Positions 1 to 8,676 of a DNA stretch of 64,000 nt are shown here, piece after piece. The position numbers and the translations under genes were made by a program. The stretch lies in assembly GCA_965215715.1 (NCBI GenBank), contig OZ244129.1:186001-250000 (forward strand), in the 5' to 3' direction. The DNA comes from HXMU1428-3 sp965215715 (lineage in GTDB: Bacteria; Pseudomonadota; Alphaproteobacteria; Rhizobiales; HXMU1428-3). The notes beneath the pieces were generated by a model. That model was given only the letters and a program-made list of their open reading frames with translations. It did not search any database and was not told the DNA's origin. Positions within the stretch are counted from its first letter, which is position 1. The number at the start of each line of letters is the position of its first letter.

Positions 1-95
1 GCCCATGATGGTGTTAAAGCTGGAAAAACAAACTAAGCTTTGTGTGACTTAATGCGATAAAATGATGAAAACTTGATTTTTTATCACAAGATCTC

Positions 96-127
96 AAAAG
101 GGGGAGCCGTTTTGCTCCCCCTTTTTT
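96..127 (+). terminator. Rho-independent terminator of an upstream gene
   Basis: A 12-bp perfect stem (AAAAGGGGGAGC at 96-107, GCTCCCCCTTTT at 114-125) closes a 6-nt loop and runs into a T tract ending at 127. It most likely ends a plus-strand gene lying mostly outside the window. Bases 1-36 can be read as the tail of an open frame (stop TAA at 34-36), but another frame is open to 52, so the identity of that gene cannot be told. Confidence 0.8.
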
Positions 128-302
128 GTTGGATAAAACTATGAATGTATTTTGTCTTTTGTTGCGCATACTGAACGATTTCTTTATTGGAACTTCATCT
201 CTCTTTGTCTTCATGAAAAGTTAGTTTTTACATTGTATGCTACTTATGGTTGTGATGGCATTTGACTGTGTATTATTATTTGTAATTAATAATGAGTGAG
301 TA

Positions 303-2282
303 ATGGTTTCAGGTTCTATCGTTAAAAGATCTTTTGCTTTTGCAAGACGATGCATATTTATGGCTCTTTTGGGAGCAGGTTGTATTATTATTTGCCTGCT
401 GATTGAAAGGACTTATTTTCAAACAACCAGCCAGTCAGCGACGAAAAAATTGGTTGATGCTTTTGTTTTGACCAGCCAAATCCTTATTGCAGATGAACGG
501 TTGACCCTATCAGCAAATATGGCTGTCTCCACAGGTGATAGGCATTGGGTTGAGCGTTATCACAAAAATATTCCTATTATTGAACGGGCCATTAACAGAG
601 CCTTGCAACATGCCCCCCAAAATATTGCTGATCTGTTTGATAAAGAAACCCGGCTGTCTAATGAAAAATTATTAGCATTAGAAGGTACTGCTTTTGAAGC
701 TTTGCAGTCAGGTGATAGGGATAAGGCGCACGAAATTTTATCCAGCCCTGAATATTTAAGACACAAAGCTATTTTGGTGCATGGGACATCTTTGTTTGTT
801 GATTCTATTGTTAATGTTTTATCTCAGAATCTTGCAATGGTTGGGGAACGGTCTCGATTTCTTTTATTTGGCATTTTCCTTGTTTTATCTATTGGAGGCT
901 GTGTGTTGCTTTGGCAGATAAATAATAGCCTCAATGAAAATGAGGATGCTTATTTAAAGGCTGAAAATAAAATTCGTTTTTTAGCAAATAATGATGTTTT
1001 GACAGGTATGGCCAACAGGTTGTCTTTGCAAAGGACTTTACAAGAAGCTTTGGAAAATGCACAGGAACATGGCAGCAAGCTTGCTGTTCTTATGATGGAC
1101 TTGGATAGGTTTAAGTTGATTAATGATCGATATGGTCATGGTTTGGGGGATTTGGTTCTTAAAGAAGCTGCAGAACGAATGGGGCAGGTCCTTGAAGATG
1201 GTGAGTTTTACTCGCGCTATGGTGGCGATGAGTTTGTGATTATTATTGAATATACAGACGATGAGCAAACGGTTTTGCGTAAAAGCAAACAGCTGATAGA
1301 GAGTTTGTCGCAAGTAATGACATTTGACGATATTAGTGTGCAAATAGGGGCAAGTGTTGGTATTGCATATTATCCAGACCATGCGAATTCAGATGTAGAA
1401 ATAATGCGAAAAGCTGACCTTGCCGTTTATCGTTCTAAGGAAAATGGGCGCAGTCAATATCAAGTTTATGATCATAGCATGGATGAAGATTTGATTGATC
1501 GCTCATTGTTGGAATCTGATTTGCGAGATGCGATTGCAAATGATGAGATTGTACCTTTCTACCAACCTATTATTTGTTTGAAGACGGGAAGGATTAAAGG
1601 CTTTGAAATATTGTCTCGCTGGCGCCACCCAACGAGGGGGCTGTTAAGTCCGGATAAATTTATTCCTTTGATTGAATCTATGGGGTGTAATGGCGATCTT
1701 GCAATATCGATTTTACATCAAGCCTGCAATCAGGCTGAGATGATACCTGAAGATTGTTTTATTGCCATCAATATTGCGCCGCAAGATATTCAAGACGAGT
1801 GGTTTGTCGAAAGGATCTTAACTGTTTTGCATAAAACAGGTTTTCCTCCACATCGTTTAGAAGTTGAGTTAACTGAAAATGCTTTGATCCGTGATTTGCA
1901 AGCAGCTAAAAATATTATTCGCTCGCTGAAAAATATTGGGGTCAGTGTTTCATTGGATGATTTTGGAACCGGTTATTCAAGCCTTTATTATTTATCAGAA
2001 TTGACATTTGATAAATTAAAAATTGACCGTTCATTTGTTAGCAGCATGCACAATAGGGTTGAGAGTAAAAAAATTATTCAAGCGATTATTGGTTTGGGCA
2101 GTAGCTTAAACATTCCCACTGTTGCTGAAGGGATTGAAACTGAAGAACAAGCAATTGTTTTGCATGATATGGGGTGCCCGAATGGACAGGGGTTTTTATA
2201 TTCTAAACCAGTTCCGATAGATGAAATTGCTGAGGTTATTAAAAGGTTGGGTTGTGAGCCAGAGCAGGCATTATCTGCTTGA
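303..2282 (+). CDS. Membrane GGDEF-EAL protein (cyclic-di-GMP synthesis/degradation)
   Basis: This 659-aa inner-membrane protein has a membrane segment near residues 19-35, a periplasmic region of about 150 residues that I do not recognise, a second membrane segment near 186-204, a GGDEF domain from about 228 and an EAL domain from about 415. The diguanylate cyclase signature GGDEF is intact at 307-311, so c-di-GMP synthesis is plausible. The inhibitory I-site is missing: the expected RxxD upstream of GGDEF reads EDGE. The EAL signature is EIL (435-437), which keeps the catalytic glutamate. ELTEN, DDFGTGYSS, KIDRSFV and the AEGIE/QGF region are also present, so phosphodiesterase activity is plausible too. 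It stands alone, and the terminator at 96-127 separates it from what precedes it. The start is weakly supported because I see no clear ribosome binding site. Which activity dominates cannot be read from sequence. Confidence 0.9.
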   Translation: MVSGSIVKRSFAFARRCIFMALLGAGCIIICLLIERTYFQTTSQSATKKLVDAFVLTSQILIADERLTLSANMAVSTGDRHWVERYHKNIPIIERAINRALQHAPQNIADLFDKETRLSNEKLLALEGTAFEALQSGDRDKAHEILSSPEYLRHKAILVHGTSLFVDSIVNVLSQNLAMVGERSRFLLFGIFLVLSIGGCVLLWQINNSLNENEDAYLKAENKIRFLANNDVLTGMANRLSLQRTLQEALENAQEHGSKLAVLMMDLDRFKLINDRYGHGLGDLVLKEAAERMGQVLEDGEFYSRYGGDEFVIIIEYTDDEQTVLRKSKQLIESLSQVMTFDDISVQIGASVGIAYYPDHANSDVEIMRKADLAVYRSKENGRSQYQVYDHSMDEDLIDRSLLESDLRDAIANDEIVPFYQPIICLKTGRIKGFEILSRWRHPTRGLLSPDKFIPLIESMGCNGDLAISILHQACNQAEMIPEDCFIAINIAPQDIQDEWFVERILTVLHKTGFPPHRLEVELTENALIRDLQAAKNIIRSLKNIGVSVSLDDFGTGYSSLYYLSELTFDKLKIDRSFVSSMHNRVESKKIIQAIIGLGSSLNIPTVAEGIETEEQAIVLHDMGCPNGQGFLYSKPVPIDEIAEVIKRLGCEPEQALSA

Positions 2283-2528
2283 TGATGAATTTGCAATATT
2301 TGTCTTGCGTTACATGTTTGTCAGATCGTTGAACCTATTTTGATTCAAAACCTTTATATGTGAGTTGTCATTTGTAAGAAATGTAGAATGGCAGACAGTT
2401 AAGGAAAAAGTTTGAATCATTCTTACGACGATGTTGTCTCTGAATGAGAGAAATGCGACGCAATTTGGAGACAAGTATCTATAGCCGCGGTGGATGAAAG
2501 TTAGGGCACCGGGTGGATATCCCTAAAT

Positions 2529-3119
2529 TTATTGAGAACTTTCTTCTTGTTTCTGAGGTGGGCTAATGACATCGCGCAAAAACACTTCAAACACAATAAT
2601 GGTCAACACAAAATAGGTAAGGTAATAGTAGATGGCTGGGCCGAGCTCTATGTCGACAAATGAAATTCTGGACATGGACATGACCATCAGGGCAACGATA
2701 ATAACTTCTACGAGTGAATATCTATGCAAGTATAGGGAAATGTCGGCGAATAGTTTCGGGCGAAAATTGGTTTGAGCGGTGAAGAAGATTGCCAGTAATG
2801 TTTTTAGGATCGGGATGATGACTGAGCAGATAAGTATGATTGTGGCTGGTGCAAAATTATCGGTTTCGTAGAGCTTGTCTATGCCGGACAGAACTGTATC
2901 TTGACTGCTTTGGGCGAGGTCTTTCTCACTAATTGTACGCTGAAGCATCGATGAGGCCGCTCCAAGGACTTGGCCTGCGGACATTGAGCTGCCGACTTGT
3001 TTTAAAATTTCTTGAATGTGAGTTACGCCATCTATTTTAACGGTAATGATCCGGGTCGTGAACGCGAAGTATAGAGCTACAGCGCACAATATGGATAAGG
3101 CCAAACCTGCAAGTTTCAT
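2529..3119 (-). CDS. PqiA-like inner-membrane protein
   Basis: The 196-aa product has a hydrophobic segment near its N-terminus, a hydrophilic stretch of about 60 residues and then three further membrane segments. The second segment, with the pattern APATIILICSVIIPILK, and the following SLVEVIIVALMV resemble the single-domain PqiA family (paraquat-inducible protein A, linked to lipid transport between membranes). The zinc-binding cysteines of full PqiA are absent. I chose the ATG at 3119 because AAGGA lies about 10 bases before it; a TTG three codons upstream overlaps the space after that site. No MCE-domain partner gene is adjacent, so the role is open. The family call is by pattern and is moderate. 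Confidence 0.55.
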   Translation of the reverse strand: MKLAGLALSILCAVALYFAFTTRIITVKIDGVTHIQEILKQVGSSMSAGQVLGAASSMLQRTISEKDLAQSSQDTVLSGIDKLYETDNFAPATIILICSVIIPILKTLLAIFFTAQTNFRPKLFADISLYLHRYSLVEVIIVALMVMSMSRISFVDIELGPAIYYYLTYFVLTIIVFEVFLRDVISPPQKQEESSQ

Positions 3120-3394
3120 TTGGAACAATTCCTTGAGACGAGTTTTCTAATTCGATTGTTTTAAGGGATTATATGATGCAGGTCAGTCGGAGGCAACTAC
3201 ATGCGGGAAACTAGGTGAGGTTATTCGTGTTTGCGCCGGGTTGTTCGTGATCTCTTTTTTAGGAAATGGTGGACCTGTGAGAGAAAGTTGGAATCATTTT
3301 GGTGGTTTTTTCAGCGAAGATAATAGAAATTTTTTGGCAGCGAGAGACCACCATCGCATTATCAATGCAACTTACTCATTCAAGCCAATGCAAT

Positions 3395-3907
3395 TTATTT
3401 ACTGTAGGGCATTGAAGAATGATGTAGGTTAATTTTTACATTTCCCTCTTTGTCTTTGAAATATCCAAAGCTGTATTCTGCTTTTACTTCCTTGCCTTGA
3501 GTTGTGGTGAAATAATAATTTCCCATTGCAAGCGCAGAATCACAGTTGATAATGGTATCGAAATTTTCAAAACGGACGTTGGTATAAGCTGCCAATGCAA
3601 AGCCTATATCTTCAGAAACAATACCTTTGACGAAATATGAAAGCGCCTCATCCTTTGACCTGCGAAACTGAACAGCAATAGCTTTTGTCGGCTTGAAGAG
3701 CACCTTAGCTTCACCGTAACCATAAAGATCATCTAAATGCTGAATTGCTCTTTGTTTAGGGTCTTTTGCAGCTCCAATAGCGACAACTCCTTCGGCCCAA
3801 GCTTTTTGAGCATTATTAATATCTGTCTGAGTAAGTGTGCATTTCTTTGCCCATGCCACTTGTGAAGATAACAGTATGGCTGCCGTGAATATTATTAGTC
3901 TTTTCAT
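3395..3907 (-). CDS. Secreted NTF2/SnoaL-like (CaMKII-association type) protein
   Basis: The 170-aa product begins with a clear signal peptide (hydrophobic core, cleavage after about residue 21 at AWA). The mature part has the layout of the SnoaL/CaMKII-association fold: an N-terminal helix with a central tryptophan, the stretch AKVLFKPTKA, and a C-terminal strand ending HHSSMPYSK, where HHSSxP is typical of that family. Two cysteines (CTLTQ near the mature N-terminus and NCDSA) could form a periplasmic disulfide. Relatives are often found in Rhizobiales with no proven function. The ATG at 3907 is preferred over the in-frame TTG at 3910. It is monocistronic. Confidence 0.6.
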   Translation of the reverse strand: MKRLIIFTAAILLSSQVAWAKKCTLTQTDINNAQKAWAEGVVAIGAAKDPKQRAIQHLDDLYGYGEAKVLFKPTKAIAVQFRRSKDEALSYFVKGIVSEDIGFALAAYTNVRFENFDTIINCDSALAMGNYYFTTTQGKEVKAEYSFGYFKDKEGNVKINLHHSSMPYSK

Positions 3908-4125
3908 CAATATGTATCCAGTTCTAACTTTTGTTGTGTAAAAGGATATTTTAGTGTGTTTCTAAGTCATTTTCAAATGATGGAGATGCAAGTTATTTCT
4001 AAAGGTTACACTCAATTCTTCAGAGGTCATCATTATTTAATGATGAATATTAATTACCTTTTGATATGAGGTTTTTGTATAGAAGTTAGTATGGTTGCTG
4101 TTACTTCTGTTCAGGGCAATAACAG

Positions 4126-4151
4126 ACATTTGACTATTGAATGTCAAATGT
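4126..4151. other. Short perfect inverted repeat beside tRNA-Ser
   Basis: ACATTTGAC (4126-4134) and GTCAAATGT (4143-4151) form a 9-bp perfect stem with an 8-base loop. A weaker CTGTTA/TAACAG pair lies just to its left. No T tract follows on either strand, so it is not a classical terminator. It sits downstream of the minus-strand tRNA and could be a processing or 3'-end structure. Confidence 0.35.
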
Positions 4152-4201
4152 TCGGGTTGAGTTTCTACTAATTTTTGAGCGATTAGGTGTTATGGTGATA
4201 A

Positions 4202-4291
4202 TGGCGGAGAGAGAGGGATTCGAACCCTCGAGACGGTTACCCGCCTACACGCGTTCCAGGCGTGCGCCTTCGACCACTCGGCCACCTCTCC
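4202..4291 (-). tRNA. tRNA-Ser (anticodon GGA)
   Basis: On the minus strand the gene reads GGAGAGG, the 5' acceptor strand, which pairs with TCTCTCC (one G-T pair at the base). It has a long variable arm, as expected for serine, and a T-arm with the loop TTCGAAT. The anticodon loop is CTGGAAC, giving anticodon GGA, which reads UCC and UCU. The discriminator base is G and CCA is encoded, so the gene is 90 nt. I see no partial copy of it elsewhere in the window that would suggest an attachment site. Confidence 0.97.
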
Positions 4292-4665
4292 TATAATTTT
4301 CCTCTGGCTGAAGCTTTCAGAGGTGTCGAAGATAAAGCGTTCACTTTCAAAAAAGGGTGCGCTCTTCGACCGCTTAAGAAAATTCTTATCGTGTCTCTTT
4401 AAACGAACCGGAACTATATCTAACTCTTTTAAAGACTCAAGGCCTTCCTTTGAAAAAAGAGGTTAAAACAGCAATTTATAAAAGGATAAGACGGACTGTT
4501 TTAACTCATAGATACAAAAATAGGTTTAAAATTTTCGCTTATTGGAGTTCGTGATTAACTTTACTGGAAAATTTTAGGGTTTAGGATATGGACAGATTAT
4601 AGAGACTCAGAAATAATGGATTTTGATATCTTCTCATTCTGACTCCATTTTAAAGAATAACTGCT
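4292..4665. other. Intergenic, no gene seen
   Basis: There are 374 bases between the tRNA and the small membrane protein. The region is AT-rich and has no open frame with a ribosome binding site and no strong hairpin. It must hold the minus-strand tRNA promoter at its left end and the plus-strand promoter of the next gene at its right end. Confidence 0.6.
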
Positions 4666-4980
4666 ATGTTCATTATTAGAATACTTGGCTTATGGATCTT
4701 GATTTTAGGTTTTATGGCTTTTGTTTATGATGCCACGAAAACCATGGCCAATAATGGGTCTTTGACCGTGACATCTTTAGGTGGTCATTGGGTCAATTTG
4801 CACGAAAAAAGCTTTAAGTTTATAGAAAATGTTGTGAGCTCAATGGTGCATCCGGCTGTTTGGGATACTGTTTTTCAGTTCTGTTTGTTGTTGCCAGCTT
4901 GGCTAGCGTTTGGTCTTATCGGTAGCTGGATTTATTGGATTGGTCGTCACCGGAAAAAGATCGAGATCTTTATAAACTAA
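4666..4980 (+). CDS. Small conserved membrane protein, function unknown
   Basis: The 104-aa product has two membrane segments, about residues 4-21 and 72-92. Between them is a hydrophilic part with SLTVTSLGGHWVNLH and the stretch HPAVWDTVFQFCLLLPAW. It ends with a basic tail, GRHRKK. I recall proteins with this layout (D-x-T after the first segment, WD-V before the second, GR near the end) as a common uncharacterised family in Rhizobiales. No catalytic motif is visible and the gene stands alone. Confidence 0.6.
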   Translation: MFIIRILGLWILILGFMAFVYDATKTMANNGSLTVTSLGGHWVNLHEKSFKFIENVVSSMVHPAVWDTVFQFCLLLPAWLAFGLIGSWIYWIGRHRKKIEIFIN

Positions 4981-5099
4981 TCTATTGAGTGATAGAAATT
5001 ACAGTCTTAGAGCGTGTGACATTTTAATGAATTTAAAGTCATGCTCTATCTTTTGTTTTAGGGTGTCTTTCTTGTTTGGTGCTCTGGTGTTGTTAATTT

Positions 5100-5834
5100 C
5101 TAATCAAATAAAGCATCAATATCGTCTTGGCTGGCCACATTTGAATCCTCATTAAGGGCTGGGCCGTTTAACAGCCCTTTTTCGCCTTTGCGGGCTTCAA
5201 GCTCTTCTGGGGTGACATGCATAAAGCCTTCAGCGCCGCCCCAAATTTCCATCATATTTAATACACGCTGCTCTATGAAACAGAAGGTTTTGACAACTTT
5301 TGTTATGCGCTGTCCGGTAAGGTCTTGGAAATTACAAGCTTCAAAAATACCAACAACACTTTCTTGAATTTCACAGGCCAAGGCTTGTTGTGATTCATCA
5401 TCTATAGCGGCAATCAGATTTGCTGAATTTGTTTCTATCATTTCAGCTGATTGGAGAATGCCATTTGTTGCCTCTTCAGTGCCTTTGACAATGGCGCTTA
5501 ATTCTTCAGCAGCTCGTGCCATTTCCTGCCCTTCGGAACCGCTTTCTTTAATGGTGAGAATTTGACGTTTTGTGTCATCGATGGCGGCATAAATGGCTCG
5601 CATTTCATCTTTTAAGCGGGTTAATTCGGCTTGTTTATCCTCAACCTGCTTTTTTAAATCTTCGTCAAGCTCTTCATGGACTTGGTTTTCAGAAGGAGGG
5701 GCTGTGCTGATTTTTTCGTCTAACTGATCAAAACGGGCCAATAACTCTTTATGGCGTCTTTCAGTTGTGTCTTCAGCAAATGATTGAATTTCCTCTGGGT
5801 CCACAAAACGTTCTATTTTAAATGCTGGACTCAT
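5100..5834 (-). CDS. cheZ: Protein phosphatase CheZ
   Basis: The 244-aa cytosolic protein should speed dephosphorylation of CheY-P. The active-site motif DLTGQ (in FQDLTGQRI) carries the Asp/Gln pair that matches D143 and Q147 of E. coli CheZ. The C-terminus QDDIDALFD is the conserved CheY-binding tail. The middle is a long helical region with many Glu and Gln, as expected for the four-helix dimer. I start at the ATG at 5834 because GGAGAA lies 9-10 bases upstream. A TTG five codons earlier would overlap that site. No other chemotaxis gene is in the window. Confidence 0.85.
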   Translation of the reverse strand: MSPAFKIERFVDPEEIQSFAEDTTERRHKELLARFDQLDEKISTAPPSENQVHEELDEDLKKQVEDKQAELTRLKDEMRAIYAAIDDTKRQILTIKESGSEGQEMARAAEELSAIVKGTEEATNGILQSAEMIETNSANLIAAIDDESQQALACEIQESVVGIFEACNFQDLTGQRITKVVKTFCFIEQRVLNMMEIWGGAEGFMHVTPEELEARKGEKGLLNGPALNEDSNVASQDDIDALFD

Positions 5835-6094
5835 CGGTTGTTTCTCCAATTCTTACAAAACAATATTAAATTTAATAAAGAGCAGGGCTCTTTTAAAAAA
5901 ATACAATAAAACAAATGCTTAAGGGAATAACCTCTGCTGGAACAGATCCCCCCAAGTCCCATCAAAGCTAAAATGTGACAGAAAAAAACTAACAAGTTGT
6001 TTCTATTTGCTTTAAAAACGCACAAAAGTTGCGAAAAATGAGCATGTTTAGCCCTAAAATAGAAAAAATATAAACGAAGATATCAAATTCGCAT

Positions 6095-7447
6095 TTAGGC
6101 TTTTTCTAGCTGATCAACCCGGTCTTTTAAATGCTCAAGACCTTCCGGGCAGGGGCCACCATAGGCCCAGTCTAACAATTCAATAAAATGAACAACCGGG
6201 GTTGGTGAATGATGATTTAATTGCGTTAAGCAGCCAAGATTGGCTGTGGCAACAAGATCTGGTTTCACATGGGCTATATGCTCAGCTTTTCTTTGGCCAA
6301 GGGAAGAGGCGATCTCAGGTTGAAGCACATTGTAAACACCGGCTGACCCACAACATATATGGGCTTCATTGAGCTGTAAGACCGTAAACCCGGCATTGCG
6401 TAATAATTGCTGAGGCTGGTGGGTTATTTTTTGCCCGTGCATCATGGAGCAGGGAATGTGAACAGCAACTTTTAAATCGCTCCATAATTGGGCGGTGCCA
6501 AAATTATAATCGATTAGAAATTCACTGATATCAAAAACTTTTTCAGATAGTTTATGAGCTTGTTCATTGAGTGACAGTTTTGATGTTAGCTTTTTGTTTG
6601 AGCTGATTAGATGGCCATAGTCTTTCACTGTTGTACCACAACCAGATGCATTTATGATAATGCCATCAAGAGGTTTGTCTTCTTCTAATGCTGCGATGGC
6701 TTCGATGTTACGGCTTGCATGCGAACAGGCTCTGTCAAGTTGCCCCATATGCAAATCAAGTGCGCCGCAACAGCCATGGTTTTCAGGCACAATCACCTCG
6801 ATGCCTTGTCGGGCCATTAACCGGATGCTGGCGTCATTAATTGAGGGGCGCACCACTTGTTGGACGCACCCTGTCATTAAAGCAACCCGTTTATATTGTT
6901 GGCCCTTTGGCCGGGCAACACCCCCGCCTGTAAATTCAGGTGAGCGTTTGGGCGTTTTTGGTAAGAGAGCAAGCATGGCGGCCATTTCGCGCTGGCCTAA
7001 CTTTTCCAAGAGAGGGGCAAAAACACGTGCCATTTTGCCAAAAAATAAAGCCAAGCGAAATCTTTTTGGAAAGGGCAAAATATGGCTCAAAGCAGAGCGC
7101 ATGATTTTGTCTTTAAGAGAACGCGTCCCTCTTTTTTCAATTTCAATACGGGCTAAGTCGGATAAGTGCATGTAATCAACACCAGAGGGGCAGGTTGTCA
7201 TGCAGGAAAAACAGCTTAGGCACCGGTCCATATGTTTGGTCAAATTGGCGTCCGGTGTATTACCGGATTCAAGCATTTCCTTGATCATATAAATTCGCCC
7301 GCGTGGGCTGTCTCGTTCATCGCCTAAAACCACATAGCTAGAACAGGTCGCTGTGCAAAGCCCACAGTGAACGCAGCGCCGGAAAATATCATTGGCCATT
7401 TGAAGGTTATCGGCCTGCAATTGTCGTTTGGTAAAATTGGTCTTCAT
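6095..7447 (-). CDS. glcF: Glycolate oxidase iron-sulfur subunit GlcF
   Basis: The 450-aa protein is the electron-transfer subunit of membrane-associated glycolate oxidase (glycolate to glyoxylate). Two [4Fe-4S] motifs are visible: Cys25/28/31/35 (CVHCGLCTATC) and Cys76/79/82/86 (CLSCFSCMTTC). Two CCG-type cysteine-rich domains follow (ENHGCCGALD and HICCGSAGVY, each after an upstream cysteine pair region). It is the last gene of glcD-glcE-glcF, starting 5 bases after glcE ends. The length is normal for the family. Confidence 0.93.
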   Translation of the reverse strand: MKTNFTKRQLQADNLQMANDIFRRCVHCGLCTATCSSYVVLGDERDSPRGRIYMIKEMLESGNTPDANLTKHMDRCLSCFSCMTTCPSGVDYMHLSDLARIEIEKRGTRSLKDKIMRSALSHILPFPKRFRLALFFGKMARVFAPLLEKLGQREMAAMLALLPKTPKRSPEFTGGGVARPKGQQYKRVALMTGCVQQVVRPSINDASIRLMARQGIEVIVPENHGCCGALDLHMGQLDRACSHASRNIEAIAALEEDKPLDGIIINASGCGTTVKDYGHLISSNKKLTSKLSLNEQAHKLSEKVFDISEFLIDYNFGTAQLWSDLKVAVHIPCSMMHGQKITHQPQQLLRNAGFTVLQLNEAHICCGSAGVYNVLQPEIASSLGQRKAEHIAHVKPDLVATANLGCLTQLNHHSPTPVVHFIELLDWAYGGPCPEGLEHLKDRVDQLEKA

Positions 7448-7452
7448 GGGGG

Positions 7453-8673
7453 CTATATTCCCTCATACATGCGCTCATAATTTAGCACATTGTTTGGATC
7501 AAACATTTGTTTAATGCCTTTGCTAAGACTCATATGGGATGGGTCTAGCGGGTGAAAATGGTTTACAAGTTGCTCAGAGCGCGCATTGGGGCGGATAAGA
7601 GTTGCGTGTCCGCCTGCTTGAGCGACAATGCGGCGAATGTCGCTGCTGCCCATATCAGCGACACCGCGCGTGGTTATCCATAACAGGCCGCCGGCCCAAT
7701 CATATGAGACATCAGCGTCTATTAGTTTTTTAATCTTTGATGCTGTTTCATAGGCCAAGTGAGGGACGGTTGAGATCCGCCAAATGGCGTCATCATGTTG
7801 GGTTAGAAACAACAATTGACGCATATTTTCCCAAAACAAGCGGCTTTCGGGTTCATCGATATAATAGAGGTCACCAAACGCAGAGAGCAAATCTTTGATT
7901 TTTTCACTGCGATATTCGATTGATTTTTGCGTGTTTTCTAAGCGAATGGCAGTGAGCGATTTGTCGCGGACATAAGAAACACCTTCTAAACAGGTAAAAG
8001 CATGTGGGCGCGAAAGGTGGGCGGCGCCTGATACTTCAAAAGGGGTGGCAACACTGGTTCTTAAAGCTTCTAAGGCAATGTCTTCTGATAAGCCATACAT
8101 AAAAAGCGTACATTCACTGGGGGCTTGGGGGAGTAATTTGACTGTTACATCCGTCATAACCGCAAGTGTGCCCCAGCTATTGGCCATGAATTTGGTTAAA
8201 TCATAGCCGGCAACATTCTTCATGACTTTTCCGCCGGACTTAAATGTCTCACCGCGTCCATTAATGGCTTTCACTCCGATGAGATGATCGCGGGCGCTGC
8301 CCTTTAATAATCGTCTTGAGCCGGAGAAATTGGTGGCAAAAAGGGCACCGATTGTCCCCCATCCTGGGTCCGTGCCAAAAATTTTTGAAAAATCAAGATA
8401 TTCAAATGGCAATTGCTGGTTGTTGGCTTTAATGGTGCGCTCAATTTCAGCTATCGGCGTGCCTGCTCTTGCTGACAAAACCAGCTCTGAGGGCTCGTAA
8501 AGCGTAATCTCTGATAAGCGGCGCAGACTTATAGGCGTACTGTCAGGCGCAAGGTTACCAATGGAGCGTTTTGTGCCGTGACCAAGGATTTCAAGTTTTG
8601 TGCCTTTTTCATTGGCCTCTAAAATCATATCCTTTAAATCTTGATCGACCAAAGGGGAAAGCATGTCTTGCAT
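7453..8673 (-). CDS. glcE: Glycolate oxidase FAD-binding subunit GlcE
   Basis: The 406-aa protein is the second flavoprotein subunit of glycolate oxidase. It is a shorter relative of GlcD with the FAD-binding PCMH fold: an N-terminal ILGHGTKRSIG loop, AGTPIAEIE, and GRGETFKSGGKVMKNVAGYD, where the GG-V-KNVAGYD signature is typical of GlcE. It sits between glcD (3-base gap) and glcF (5-base gap), so the three are surely one transcript. Confidence 0.92.
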   Translation of the reverse strand: MQDMLSPLVDQDLKDMILEANEKGTKLEILGHGTKRSIGNLAPDSTPISLRRLSEITLYEPSELVLSARAGTPIAEIERTIKANNQQLPFEYLDFSKIFGTDPGWGTIGALFATNFSGSRRLLKGSARDHLIGVKAINGRGETFKSGGKVMKNVAGYDLTKFMANSWGTLAVMTDVTVKLLPQAPSECTLFMYGLSEDIALEALRTSVATPFEVSGAAHLSRPHAFTCLEGVSYVRDKSLTAIRLENTQKSIEYRSEKIKDLLSAFGDLYYIDEPESRLFWENMRQLLFLTQHDDAIWRISTVPHLAYETASKIKKLIDADVSYDWAGGLLWITTRGVADMGSSDIRRIVAQAGGHATLIRPNARSEQLVNHFHPLDPSHMSLSKGIKQMFDPNNVLNYERMYEGI

Positions 8674-8676
8674 ATT

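Noticed and set aside
3241..3432. 63-codon plus-strand frame
   Set aside because: It starts with TTG, has no clear ribosome binding site, overlaps the end of the NTF2-like gene on the other strand and resembles nothing I know.
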